Source: Streptomyces sp. yr375 (GTDB taxonomy: Bacteria > Actinomycetota > Actinomycetes > Streptomycetales > Streptomycetaceae). From it: a stretch of DNA of 64,000 nucleotides. The position numbers and the translations under genes were made by a program. The DNA is taken from contig NZ_FOFF01000014.1 of the NCBI RefSeq assembly GCF_900110755.1, positions 1-64,000 on the forward strand. The letters run 5' to 3'. Under the pieces are notes generated by a model, which made no database searches, had not been told where the DNA came from, and saw nothing but the letters and a program-made list of their open reading frames with translations. Of this stretch, positions 20,312 through 30,609 are shown piece after piece (position 1 is the first letter of the stretch; each line of letters begins with the position of its first letter).

Positions 20312-23080
20312 ATGGAGCACGAGTCAGGAATGCGAGCACCGGTGCAGAAGACGCGGCCTCGGCGTACAGGCAGGAAGACGGCCTCCGAGGAGGGCGCGGA
20401 GCGCACCCCCGTCGGCAAGGGCCGCCCCACCCACGTACGCAACCGGCTGATCGTCGCCGTGGCCGTGGTGGCCGCCGCCATCGCCGGCGCCGGCGCGCCC
20501 TCGATCCTCGCCGCCTCCGGGCAGTTGAAGGACTCCCAGGACCTGGTCACCCTGGCCGAACAGACCCAGGACGCGCTCGCCCTCGCACAGTCCCTGGCGG
20601 ACGAGCGCGACGGCGTCACCGCCTACGTCGCGGCCGGCCGGGCGAAGTCCGCGGCGCCCTCCACCCAGGCCGGCGCCCGCGTGGACCGCCAGTCGCGCGA
20701 GCTGGTGGCCGGGTCGGACGTCTCCGCCGAGCTGCGCGAGGCCCTCGCCGCCGTGCCGTCGGTGCGCCGGTCGGCCCTCACCGGCAGCGGCACCGCGCTC
20801 CAGACGCACGAGGCGTACGCCAAGGCCATCGCCGCGCTCCATGTGCTCGTCGACCGGCTGGCCGAGCAGATGCCGCCCCGCGCGGGCTCCGGCGCGTACG
20901 CCCTCGCCCAGCTCGACACCGCCGTCCAGCAGGCCTCCGCGACCCGCGGACTGCTGCTCGCGGCGCTCAACGTGCCGACCCGGACCGAGACCTCCTACGA
21001 CCCTCTCACCGGCCGGTCGACCACCGAGAAGGTCTCCTCCGACACCGACGCCAAGCAGCGCGACGCCCTCGCCGCCGCCGCGCAGCAGGCCCGGCTGCGC
21101 TCCGACGCGGCCCTCGCGGAGTTCCGGGAGGGCGCGCCCCGGGACGAGGTCGCCTCCTACGACTCCACGGTCACCGGCGGCGACGTCGACACCGCCGAGA
21201 CGTACCTCGCCGCCCTCACCGACCAGCCGCAGTTGACCGGCGCCGACCTGAACACCAGCGTCAAGAAGCTGGACGCCGCGCTCTCGGGCCGCGTCGACCT
21301 GATGCGCGGGGCCGAGTCCTCCCTGTACGGCCGCCGCGCCGCGGATCTCGCCCAGCTCCGCGACGACGACGTCACCGACCTGGAGATCCGCGTCGCCGTC
21401 CTCGGCGCGCTGATGCTGCTGGCCGTCGCCATCGCCACGGGCATGGCGCGCAGCCTGACCCGCCCGCTGTCCGTGCTGCGCCGGGGATCGGCGCGACTGG
21501 CCGGGGCCGAGCACCCGGAGGCCGAGGAGCCGGTCAAGTTCACCGGCCGCAACGACGAGTTCGCCCAGGTCGTCCGCTCGGTCAACGCCCTGCACGAGCA
21601 CGCCGTGGCCCTCCACGAGCGCGTCGCCACCCTGGAGTCCGACCGCAAGCACCTGGTCGGGCAGCGCCAGCGGATGGCCGACGCCCGTGAGGAGCTGAGC
21701 GCCGAACTCGCCGAGTCCGCGGCCAGGTTGGACGGCCTGCGCGACAGCATCAGCGGCACTTTCGTCAACCTCGCCCTGCGCACTCTCGGCCTCGTCGAAC
21801 GCCAACTCGCGGTCATCGAGGGCCTGGAGGAGCGCGAGCAGGACCCCGACCGGCTGGCGACCCTGTTCAAGCTCGACCACTTCGCCACGGTCATGCGCCG
21901 CCACAGCGAGAACCTGCTCGTCCTGGCCGGCACCGAACACGTCCAGCAGCACGCGGGCCCGATCCCGCTGGTGGACGTGGTCCGCGCGGCGGTCAGCGAG
22001 ATCGAGCGCTACGAGCGGGTCCGGATCTCGGCGCTGCCCCCGCACGCGCACGTGGCGGGCTTCGCCGCCGACGACCTCTCCCACCTGCTGGCCGAACTCA
22101 TGGAGAACGCCACCTCGTTCTCCCCGCCGGACGTGCCCGTCGAGGTCTCCGGCTGGCTCCTGGAGACCGGCGAGGTCATGCTCTCCGTCCAGGACGAGGG
22201 CATCGGCATCCCCGCCGACCGCCTGGAGCGACTCAACGCCCGCCTCACCGAGTTCGACCCGGAGACGCCGTACGACCAGGAGGGCGAGGAGGGTCTCGGC
22301 CTCGGCCTGTACGTGGTGGCCCGGCTCGCGCACCGGCACGGGGTGCGGGTGCGGTTGCGGGAGCAGAAGCAGGGCGGGGTGGCGGCGGTCGTCGTCCTGC
22401 CGACCCCGCTGCTGCCAGCGGCCCCGACCGCCGCGATCCCGGCGCAGACCCCGTCCTCGTCGACGACCCAGACCATCTCCCTCCCCGGCGCGGACGCGGA
22501 GTCCAACTCCAACCGCCTGCCCACCCGTTCGCAGCACCAGCAGCACGAGGACCCCCTGATCGCCCTGGCGGAAGAGGCGGTACGCAGGTCTCAGACGCCG
22601 ACCGAGACCCCGGCTGAATCTCCGGCCGAATCTCCGGCCGAGACGACGATGGAACTGCTGCTGCCGATCCCGCAGGGGGAGCCGGAGGAACAGGAGGAAC
22701 ACGGGGCACAGGAGAAGCCGGAGGAGGAACACACCGCCTCCGAGCCCGCAGCCGTCGAGGGCGAAGCCGAGGCGGAGCACACCCGGCCGTCGGACGAGCC
22801 CCTCACGGACAAGGGCCTCCCCAAGCGCACCCCCAGGATCACCACGCCCGCACAGGCCCCGCGTCAGCGGACCGGTTCCGTCGACGCGGAAGCCCTCCGC
22901 CGCCGTCTGGGCGGTTTCCGCCGGGGGGCGGAGGCCGGCTACCGCGACGTGGAAGCGGAAATCGCCGAACGCACGGGCCAGAACAAGGTTCCGTCGCCCC
23001 AGGGAGCTCAAAAAGCTCAAGAAGCACACGCACACGCCGAAGAAGACACGGGGGGCACAGTCGAGGAGGCAAGCAGTTGA
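20312..23080 (+). CDS. cvnA: Conservon sensor kinase-like protein CvnA
   Basis: The 922-residue membrane protein has a short basic N-terminus, TM1 at about residues 37-60, a 300-residue extracellular helical region of the nitrate/nitrite-sensor-like type, and TM2 at about 360-380. A HAMP-like region follows, then a histidine-kinase-type ATPase with N-box ELMENATSFSPPDVPV near 595, QDEGIGIP and GLGLGLYV. The C-terminal 200 residues are a Pro/Glu-rich disordered tail. Conservons couple such kinases to a roadblock protein, a DUF742 protein and a Ras-like GTPase in an assembly likened to eukaryotic GPCR complexes. ATG at 20312 is preferred, with 20330 possible. Its stop overlaps the next start as TTGA. 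Confidence 0.92.
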   Translation: MEHESGMRAPVQKTRPRRTGRKTASEEGAERTPVGKGRPTHVRNRLIVAVAVVAAAIAGAGAPSILAASGQLKDSQDLVTLAEQTQDALALAQSLADERDGVTAYVAAGRAKSAAPSTQAGARVDRQSRELVAGSDVSAELREALAAVPSVRRSALTGSGTALQTHEAYAKAIAALHVLVDRLAEQMPPRAGSGAYALAQLDTAVQQASATRGLLLAALNVPTRTETSYDPLTGRSTTEKVSSDTDAKQRDALAAAAQQARLRSDAALAEFREGAPRDEVASYDSTVTGGDVDTAETYLAALTDQPQLTGADLNTSVKKLDAALSGRVDLMRGAESSLYGRRAADLAQLRDDDVTDLEIRVAVLGALMLLAVAIATGMARSLTRPLSVLRRGSARLAGAEHPEAEEPVKFTGRNDEFAQVVRSVNALHEHAVALHERVATLESDRKHLVGQRQRMADAREELSAELAESAARLDGLRDSISGTFVNLALRTLGLVERQLAVIEGLEEREQDPDRLATLFKLDHFATVMRRHSENLLVLAGTEHVQQHAGPIPLVDVVRAAVSEIERYERVRISALPPHAHVAGFAADDLSHLLAELMENATSFSPPDVPVEVSGWLLETGEVMLSVQDEGIGIPADRLERLNARLTEFDPETPYDQEGEEGLGLGLYVVARLAHRHGVRVRLREQKQGGVAAVVVLPTPLLPAAPTAAIPAQTPSSSTTQTISLPGADAESNSNRLPTRSQHQQHEDPLIALAEEAVRRSQTPTETPAESPAESPAETTMELLLPIPQGEPEEQEEHGAQEKPEEEHTASEPAAVEGEAEAEHTRPSDEPLTDKGLPKRTPRITTPAQAPRQRTGSVDAEALRRRLGGFRRGAEAGYRDVEAEIAERTGQNKVPSPQGAQKAQEAHAHAEEDTGGTVEEASS

Positions 23081-23580
23081 CCGCGCCCAGTACCTTCGGA
23101 CTGAGCAGGGAAGCCCGTAACCTGCACTGGCTGTTGACCAACCTCGTGGAGGAAGTGCCCGGCATCCAGTCCGTCGCCGTCGTGTCCTCGGACGGCCTGC
23201 TCCTGCTCTCCTCGGACCCAGGCCGCAACGACGAGGCACGCGAGGCCCGAGAGACCAAACCCGCGGGCCCGCGCGGTTCTTCCGCCGACCTCGCGACCAT
23301 CGTCTCCGGCATCGGCAGCCTCACCATCGGCGCGGCCAAGCTCATCGACTTCGGCGGCGTCAAGCACACGATGGTCGCGATGGACGAGGGCAGCCTCTTC
23401 GTCATGTCGATCAGCGACGGCTCGCTGCTCGGCGTGCACGGTTCCGCGGACTGCGACATGAGCGTGGTGGCGTACCACATGGCCCTCTTCGTGGGCCGCG
23501 CCGGCCACGTCCTGACGCCGGAACTCCGCAGCGAGCTACGCCAGTCACTGGAGCCCCGGACGACAGGCAGCCTCCGATGA
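23077..23580 (+). CDS. cvnB: Roadblock/LC7 protein CvnB
   Basis: The 167-residue soluble protein is of the roadblock/LC7 family (residues about 5-130: LHWLLTNLVEEVPGIQSVAVVSSDGLLLL, then VAMDEGSLFVMSI). It serves as a GTPase-regulating partner in conservons. It starts with TTG at 23077, overlapping the cvnA stop by 4 bp, and ends overlapping cvnC by ATGA, so the whole cluster is translationally coupled. Confidence 0.93.
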   Translation: MTAPSTFGLSREARNLHWLLTNLVEEVPGIQSVAVVSSDGLLLLSSDPGRNDEAREARETKPAGPRGSSADLATIVSGIGSLTIGAAKLIDFGGVKHTMVAMDEGSLFVMSISDGSLLGVHGSADCDMSVVAYHMALFVGRAGHVLTPELRSELRQSLEPRTTGSLR

Positions 23581-24059
23581 GCCCGGAGCCCGCGAGCCCG
23601 GAGCCCGCGAGCCCGGAGCCCGCGAGCCCGGAGTCCGCGGGCCCGGAGCCCGGGGGTGCCAAGCAGCAGCTCCCCGTGCGCGGCGGCGACCGCAAGCCCG
23701 CCCGGGTGCGCCCGTACTCGCTCACCGGCGGCCGGACCCGCTTCGGGCACGTCCTGCTGGTGGAGACCTTCGTGGCGGCCCTCGAAGGCCCCGAGGACCG
23801 CAAGGAACTCACGAACGGCTCGCTCAAGTCCACAGTCACGCCCGAGTTGCGGGCCATCGTCGAACTGTGCCGCCGGATGCGCACGGTGGCCGAGATCGCC
23901 GCGCTGCTGAGGATGCCGCTCGGCGTGGTCCGGGTGCTCCTCAGCGACCTCGCGGACCAGGGAAAGATCCGTGTGTACGGCACCGGTACCGCTCACGGTA
24001 CGGGCCGTCCCGACCGCGCTCTGCTGGAAAGGGTGCTGAGTGGACTCCGTCGTCTCTGA
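23577..24059 (+). CDS. cvnC: DUF742 protein CvnC
   Basis: The 160-residue protein contains the DUF742 domain from about residue 40 (VRPYSLTGGRTR) to the C-terminus, with a winged-helix-like segment (MRTVAEIAALLRMPLGVVRVLLSDL). The N-terminal 25 residues are tandem SPEPA units encoded by a 15-bp repeat. It overlaps cvnD by 20 bp. Its role in conservons is adaptor or DNA-binding-like, and not established. Confidence 0.92.
   Translation: MSPEPASPEPASPEPASPESAGPEPGGAKQQLPVRGGDRKPARVRPYSLTGGRTRFGHVLLVETFVAALEGPEDRKELTNGSLKSTVTPELRAIVELCRRMRTVAEIAALLRMPLGVVRVLLSDLADQGKIRVYGTGTAHGTGRPDRALLERVLSGLRRL
23580..23652 (+). repeat. 15-bp tandem repeat at the start of cvnC
   Basis: Four to five copies of a GAGCCCGGAGCCCGC-type unit (15 bp, five codons, Ser-Pro-Glu-Pro-Ala) are seen, the last degenerate. 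The unit length keeps the frame, so copy number can vary without breaking the gene. Confidence 0.85.
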
Positions 24060-24681
24060 CGCCACCTCCGCCGACGTCGCCTTCGCCGGCGTCACCGACG
24101 AACCCCTGATGCCCTGGCAGACGGACCGCACCCGGGCCCCCGTCGCCACGAAGATCGTGGTGGCGGGCGGCTTCGGCGTCGGCAAGACCACCCTCGTCGC
24201 CGCCGTCTCGGAGATCGAGCCCCTCCAGACGGAGGCGCTGATGACCGAGGCCAGCGAGGAGACCGACGACCTCACGGGCACCCCGGACAAGATCACCACA
24301 ACGGTCGCCATGGACTACGGCCGCCTCACGCTCGACGACGACCTGGTGCTCTACCTGTTCGGCACGCCGGGCCAGCAGCGGTTCTGGTTCATGTGGGACG
24401 ACCTGGTGCGCGGCGCGATCGGCGCCGTCGTCCTGGCCGACACCCGCCGCCTCAAGGACTGCTTCCCCGCGCTGGACTACTTCGAGAGCGCCGGACTGCC
24501 GTACGTCGTCGCCGTCAACCACTTCGACGGCAGCGAGCTGTTCGAGCCGGATGACGTGCGTGAAGCACTGACCATCCCCACCCACATACCTGTCATGATC
24601 ATGGACGCGCGGCGCCGGATCTCGGTGATCGAGACCCTCCTGGCCCTCGTGGGCCACGCGCTGGACGAAACCCCCGAGTAA
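24040..24681 (+). CDS. cvnD: Ras-like small GTPase CvnD
   Basis: At 213 residues, it has the P-loop GGFGVGKTT near residues 44-52, the conserved switch region DYGRLTLDDDLVLYLFGTPGQQRF (note the intact DxxGTPGQ-type G3) and a VNHFDG element in place of NKxD. This is typical of the conservon GTPase. It starts with GTG inside the end of cvnC. It is the fourth gene of the coupled operon and is probably membrane-recruited by the other Cvn proteins (inference). Confidence 0.93.
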   Translation: MDSVVSDATSADVAFAGVTDEPLMPWQTDRTRAPVATKIVVAGGFGVGKTTLVAAVSEIEPLQTEALMTEASEETDDLTGTPDKITTTVAMDYGRLTLDDDLVLYLFGTPGQQRFWFMWDDLVRGAIGAVVLADTRRLKDCFPALDYFESAGLPYVVAVNHFDGSELFEPDDVREALTIPTHIPVMIMDARRRISVIETLLALVGHALDETPE

Positions 24682-24729
24682 GGCCTCAAGGCCCGCGAAG
24701 CCATCGAGGCCCGCCAAGGAGTTCCCCGT

Positions 24730-25955
24730 ATGCGGAAGATACTCGTCGTCGGAGCCGGCCAGTCCGGTCTCCAACTCGCCCTCGGCCTCCAGTCGCACGG
24801 GTACGAGGTCACTCTGATGTCGAACCGGACGGCGGACGAGATCCGTTTTGGCCGGGTCATGTCGACGCAGTGCATGTTCGACACCGCCCTCCAGCACGAG
24901 CGCGACCTCAAGCTGAACTTCTGGGAGCAGCAGACCCCGAGGATCCAGGGCCTCGGCGTCTCGGTCGCGGCCCCCGGCTCGCACGACCCGGGCCCCACGC
25001 AGCGCGTGATCGACTGGCTGGGCCGCCTCGACGGGTACGCGCAGTCCGTCGACCAGCGGGTGAAGATGGCCGGCTGGATGGACACGTTCGTCCAGCGCGG
25101 CGGCCAACTCGTCATCCACGGCGCGGCCGTCTCCGACCTCGACTACTTCTCCCGCGCCTACGACCTCGTCCTGGTCTCGGCAGGCAAGGGCGAACTGGTG
25201 TCGATGTTCGGCCGCGACCCCGAGCGCTCCCCGTACACCGCGCCGCAGCGCGCCCTCGCCGTCTCCTACGTCCACGGCCTCGGCCCGCGCCCGGAGCACC
25301 CGGAGTTGGAAGCGGTCCGCTGCAACCTCGTCCCCGGCGTCGGCGAACTCTTCGTCATGCCGACGCTCACCACCTCCGGCCGCGCCGACATCCTCTTCTG
25401 GGAGGGCATACCCGGCGGCCCGCTGGACGTCTTCGACGGCGTCAAGGACCCGACGGAACACCTCTCCCTCACCCTGGAGTTGATGGAGACGTTCCTGCCC
25501 TGGGAGTACGCGCGGGCCACCAGGGTCGAACTCACCGACGCCGGCGGCACGTTGGCCGGCCGGTACGTGCCGACCGTCCGCAACCCGATCGGCCGCCTCC
25601 CCGGCGGCGGCCTGGTGCTCGGCGTCGCCGACGTCGTCGTCGCCAACGACCCGATCACCGGTCAGGGCTCCAACTCGGCGTCCAAGTGCGCCGCCGCGTA
25701 TCTCGCGTCGATCCTCGAGCAGGGCGAGAAGGAGTTCGACGAGGCGTGGATGCGCGCCACCTTCGACCGGTACTGGGAGACGGCGCGACACGTCACCAAG
25801 TGGACCAACGCGATGCTGGCCCCGCCGCCGGAGCACATCCTCAACCTGCTCGGCGCGGCAGGGCAGTTGCCGACCGCCGCCGACCGTTTCGCCAACGCCT
25901 TCGACGACCCGGCCGACTTCGAGGACTTCTTCTACGAGCCCGAGAAGACCGCGGC

Positions 25956-25983
<28 letters not shown>
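24730..25983 (+). CDS. Styrene/indole monooxygenase-like FAD protein
   Basis: The 417-residue flavoprotein has an N-terminal GAGQSGLQLALGL dinucleotide-binding loop (residues 7-19) and a second FAD-contact region GGGLVLGVADVVVANDPITGQGSNSA near 300-325. This layout is the StyA-type FAD monooxygenase, which uses reduced FAD delivered by a separate reductase; no reductase gene is adjacent. It follows cvnD by 48 bp and is probably co-transcribed, making it the fifth gene of the conservon, a place where other conservons carry P450s. Its 3' end overlaps the convergent NlpC/P60 gene by 28 bp. The substrate is unknown. Confidence 0.85.
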
Positions 25984-27137
<1,154 letters not shown>

Positions 27138-27250
27138 GCCGTCACCTCCGCAGCGGCGGGGTGGCCCCGGTGGCCCCTCCGTCCCGCAGGGCGAGCATCA
27201 GGCGTGCGCGCGCGGTGCGCGCGCCGGGTGCGCGGTTCGGCCCAACGGGG

Positions 27251-27553
27251 TCACTCGTCGGCGTCGTCCCGCCGTCCGTCCGGCGTGGCGTCGGGCTTGG
27301 ACCAGGGCCAGCGTGGTCGGCCGCGCTTCTTCCCCTCGGGATCGAACTCGTACTTCCAGCCCTGGGGCAGTCCGAGCTTCCTGCTGTGGCCGCGCACCAC
27401 ACGCCGGTACACCAGGACGGTGGGCGGACCGCCGGCCGCGTCGGGGACGGGGATGCGGTACGTCTTCGGCGGGTGCCCGGTCGGGCCCAGCAGCACGGGC
27501 AGGACGCGGCCGTCCATGGGCCCGCCCTCGAAGGGGGTGTCTTGGCTCTTCAC
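27251..27553 (-). CDS. Conserved small hypothetical protein
   Basis: The 100-residue basic/Pro-rich soluble protein has no motif I recognise. The N-terminus (MKSQDTPFEGGPMDGRVLPV) contains a GPMDG turn seen in several actinobacterial small proteins, and the C-terminus is highly charged. It lies 46 bp downstream of the PBP gene on the same strand and could share its transcript. Function unknown. Confidence 0.6.
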   Translation of the reverse strand: MKSQDTPFEGGPMDGRVLPVLLGPTGHPPKTYRIPVPDAAGGPPTVLVYRRVVRGHSRKLGLPQGWKYEFDPEGKKRGRPRWPWSKPDATPDGRRDDADE

Positions 27554-27599
27554 GCCACCAGTGTCGATCAGGTCCCGGCGGCCCGACGACGTCCGGGGC

Positions 27600-29060
27600 T
27601 CAGCCGGTCGTCAGCACCGCCTCCATCACCGCCCGGGCGATCGGCGCGGCCATCCCGCCGCCGGTGATCTCGCCCCGGTGCGCCGACCCGTCCTCGACCA
27701 CCACCGCGACCGCGACCCTCGGCTCCATGTCCCGCGCGCCCTGCGCCCAGGAGACGAACCAGGCGTACGGGATCCCGGCGTTGCCGACGCCGTGCTGCGC
27801 GGTGCCGGTCTTGCCGCCGACGACCGCGCCGGGGATCGCCGCGTTCGTACCCGTGCCCTCCCGCACCACGCCCTCCATCAGCTCCCGCAGCCGCCGCGCC
27901 GTCGACGGCAGCATCGCCTGCCGGGTCGGCCGCGAACCGGCCGTGGCCACCGTCGCCCCGCCCTCGCGTGTCGTCCGCTCCACCAGGTACGGCGTGCGCA
28001 CCCGCCCCCCGTCGGCCACCGCCGCCGCCACCATCGCCATCTGGAGCGGGGTCGCCCGCGTGTTGTACTGGCCGATCGACGACAGTGCCAACTGCGCCTT
28101 GTCCAGCGAGGTGTCGAAGGTGCTGGGCGCGACGGCGAACGGGATCCGCACGGCCGCGTCGTTGAAGCCGAACGCCTGCGCCGTCCGGGCCATCCGGGCC
28201 AGCCCGGTGTCCACGCCGAGCTTCGCGAACACCGTGTTGCACGACCACTCGAAGGCGTCCCGCAACGGCGCGTCCGCGCAGCCGTCGCCCTCGTTCGTCA
28301 AGGCGGTCGTCGTCCCGGGCAGCCGGTAGGGGTCGGGGGAGTAGGTCGCCGCGTCGAGGTCGTCGACGACGCCCGCGTCCAGCGCCGCCGCCGCGGTGAC
28401 CACCTTGAACGTCGACCCCGGCGGATACGTCTGCCGCACCGCCCGGTTCAGCATCGGCCGGTCCGGGTCACCGTTGAGCCGCGCCCAGGCCCGCTTCGCC
28501 CCGGCGTCGTTCCCAGACAGCACGGCCGGGTCGTACGACGGACTCGACACCAGCGCGAGCACCCGCCCCGTCGCCGGCTCCACCGCCGCCACCGCGCCCT
28601 TGCGCCCGTCCAGCGCCGCGTAGGCGGCCCACTGGGCGCGGCGGTTCAACGTCGTCACCACGTCACCGCCGGCGGGCCGGCCGTGCGTGACGTCGTTCCA
28701 CAGCGGGAACGGCGAGAGCAGCGGATCCGCCCCCGACAGCACGCCGTCACCGGTGTGCTCCAGCAACGTCGTCCCGTACACCTGCGAGGCGAAGCCGGTC
28801 ACCGGCGCGTACAACGGCCCGTCGCGGTACGTGCGTTCGTACCGCAACTGCTCCCCGGTGTCCCGGGAGCCGGTGACGGGCGTGCCGCCGACCAGGATGT
28901 CGCCGCGCGGCTGGGCGTAACGGGCGATGGACGCACGCCGGTTGGCCGGATTGCCGTCGTACACATCGGACCGGACGACCTGGACGCGCGCCGCGTTGAC
29001 CAGGAGCGCCGCCAGCAGCAGGGCGCAGAAGACGGCGGCGCGCCGGATGTGCCGGGTCAC
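27600..29060 (-). CDS. Penicillin-binding protein (class B transpeptidase)
   Basis: The 486-residue protein has one N-terminal TM helix (about residues 7-25), a dimerisation-like domain, and a transpeptidase domain with SxxK (PPGSTFKVV, near 215), an SxN-like SIGQYN and KTGTAQ near 416. All three active-site motifs are present. It cross-links peptidoglycan outside the membrane. The GTG start overlaps the stop of the upstream FtsW/RodA gene (GTGA), so the polymerase and transpeptidase are coupled, the classic SEDS-bPBP pairing. Confidence 0.94.
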   Translation of the reverse strand: MTRHIRRAAVFCALLLAALLVNAARVQVVRSDVYDGNPANRRASIARYAQPRGDILVGGTPVTGSRDTGEQLRYERTYRDGPLYAPVTGFASQVYGTTLLEHTGDGVLSGADPLLSPFPLWNDVTHGRPAGGDVVTTLNRRAQWAAYAALDGRKGAVAAVEPATGRVLALVSSPSYDPAVLSGNDAGAKRAWARLNGDPDRPMLNRAVRQTYPPGSTFKVVTAAAALDAGVVDDLDAATYSPDPYRLPGTTTALTNEGDGCADAPLRDAFEWSCNTVFAKLGVDTGLARMARTAQAFGFNDAAVRIPFAVAPSTFDTSLDKAQLALSSIGQYNTRATPLQMAMVAAAVADGGRVRTPYLVERTTREGGATVATAGSRPTRQAMLPSTARRLRELMEGVVREGTGTNAAIPGAVVGGKTGTAQHGVGNAGIPYAWFVSWAQGARDMEPRVAVAVVVEDGSAHRGEITGGGMAAPIARAVMEAVLTTG

Positions 29061-30535
29061 CCGGACCTCCCTGAGTCGTCATCGGACTGTTGCGGATGCA
29101 TGCCAACGGACAGTTGCGGATGCATGCCGTCGGACTGCTGCGGGTACGGCCGCCGGGCCGAGTCGCTCACCCGGATCAGCAGCGCGACGATCGCCCAGTT
29201 GGTGACGACCGACGAGCCGCCCTGCGCCAGGAACGGCATCGCCATGCCGGTCAGCGGGATCAGCCCGGTCACCCCGCCCGCGATCACGAACACCTGGAGC
29301 GCCACGATCGAGGCGAGACCGGTCGCCAGCAGCCGGCCGAACGGGTCGCGCAGCGACAGCCCGGCCCGGTAGCCGCGCTCCACCAGCAGCCCGTAGAGGA
29401 GGAAGAGCGCCGACAGCCCCGCCAGGCCCAGTTCCTCGCCGGCCGTCGCCAGAATGAAGTCCGACTTGGCGGCGAAGCCGATGAGGACGGAGTGGCCGAG
29501 CCCGAGCCCGGTGCCGAGCACCCCGCCGGCCGCGAACGAGAACAGCGACTGCGCGAGCTGATTGGGCCCCTGACCGGCCTCGATGGACGCGAACGGGTGC
29601 AGCCAGTCGGCGACCCTGCTGTGCACGTGCGGCTCCAGCCGGCCGACGGCGACCGCGCCGAGCGAGGCAAGGAGCAGGCCGACGGCGATCCAGCCGGTAC
29701 GGCCGGTGGCGACGTAGAGCATGACCACGAACAGCCCGAAGAAGAGCAGCGACGTGCCGAGGTCCCGCTCCAGGACGAGTACGCCGACGCTCAGCAGCCA
29801 GATCGCGACGATCGGCCCGAGGACGCGCCCGGTGGGCAGTTGCAGCCGCCGGAACCGCCAGATCTGCCGGCCCGTGTACGCCAGCGCGGTGCGGTTGGCC
29901 GCCAGGTACGCGGCGAAGAACACCGCCAGCAGCACCTTCGCGAACTCGCCCGGCTGGATGGAGAAACCGGCGATGCGGATCCAGATCCGGGCGCCGTTCA
30001 CGGCCGGGAACAGGATCGGCAGGGCGAGGAGGGCGAGCGCGCCGACCACGCACACGTACGCGTACCGCTGAAGCACGCGATGGTCGCGCAGCGCGGCCAC
30101 GACGACGATGAACAGGGCCACCCCGAGCGTGGACCACACCAGTTGGGTGGGCGCGGCCCGGTCGCCCGGCGTCTCCAGGTCGAGCCGGTAGATCAGCACC
30201 AGGCCGATCCCGTTGAGCAGCACGGCGATGGGCAGCAGGAGCGGGTCGGCGCAGGGGGCGCGCAGCCGCACCGCGAGATGCGCCAGCAGCGCGAGCACAC
30301 CGAGCCCGGCGCCGTAACCGGCGGCGCCGGGCGGGACGGTGCCGTGCTTCGCGAGGCCGACCGCGCAGTAGCCGTACACGCAGAGCAGGACGGCCAGGAG
30401 GATGAGGGAGAGTTCGACGCCACGGCGGCGGGGGAGGCGTACGGCGGGGGCGGGCGCGTCGGCTGCCGCCGCCACCAGCGTGGCGCCCGCTCCGGTTCCC
30501 GCTCCGGTTCCCGCTCCGACTCCGGCTTTCGTCAT
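29057..30535 (-). CDS. FtsW/RodA/SpoVE-family SEDS peptidoglycan polymerase
   Basis: This 492-residue multi-pass membrane protein (about 10-12 TM helices from residue 38) carries SEDS signatures: the region around LVWSTLGVALF, GFSIQPGEFAKVLLAVF and the C-terminal LPLTGM-like LIPLTGMAMPFLAQGGSS. SEDS proteins polymerise glycan strands from lipid II and work with a class B PBP, here the coupled downstream gene. The C-terminal tail holds three copies of a GMHPQQSD-like unit encoded by a DNA repeat. The N-terminus has Gly-Ala-Gly-Thr repeats. As a second SEDS-PBP pair of streptomycetes it is probably not the essential division FtsW (inference). Confidence 0.93.
   Translation of the reverse strand: MTKAGVGAGTGAGTGAGATLVAAAADAPAPAVRLPRRRGVELSLILLAVLLCVYGYCAVGLAKHGTVPPGAAGYGAGLGVLALLAHLAVRLRAPCADPLLLPIAVLLNGIGLVLIYRLDLETPGDRAAPTQLVWSTLGVALFIVVVAALRDHRVLQRYAYVCVVGALALLALPILFPAVNGARIWIRIAGFSIQPGEFAKVLLAVFFAAYLAANRTALAYTGRQIWRFRRLQLPTGRVLGPIVAIWLLSVGVLVLERDLGTSLLFFGLFVVMLYVATGRTGWIAVGLLLASLGAVAVGRLEPHVHSRVADWLHPFASIEAGQGPNQLAQSLFSFAAGGVLGTGLGLGHSVLIGFAAKSDFILATAGEELGLAGLSALFLLYGLLVERGYRAGLSLRDPFGRLLATGLASIVALQVFVIAGGVTGLIPLTGMAMPFLAQGGSSVVTNWAIVALLIRVSDSARRPYPQQSDGMHPQLSVGMHPQQSDDDSGRSG
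29084..29140 (-). repeat. Tandem repeat at the 3' end of the SEDS gene
   Basis: Units of about 27 bp, containing GGACTGTTGCGGATGCATGC variants, occur two and a half times and encode the repeated MHPQ-QSD tail. Confidence 0.75.
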
Positions 30536-30609
30536 GTCCGGAACTTACCCAAATGGGGCTCCTTGTGAGCCTTGGACGCTTTTTGAGCCGGTGCCGTGTC
30601 GGTGCCGGG

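Noticed and set aside
20324..23239. Long minus-strand open frame opposite cvnA
   Set aside because: Antisense shadow; the plus-strand gene has clear kinase motifs and operon coupling.
23580..23652. Regulatory iterons at cvnC
   Set aside because: The 15-bp units are coding (SPEPA) and in frame inside the gene.
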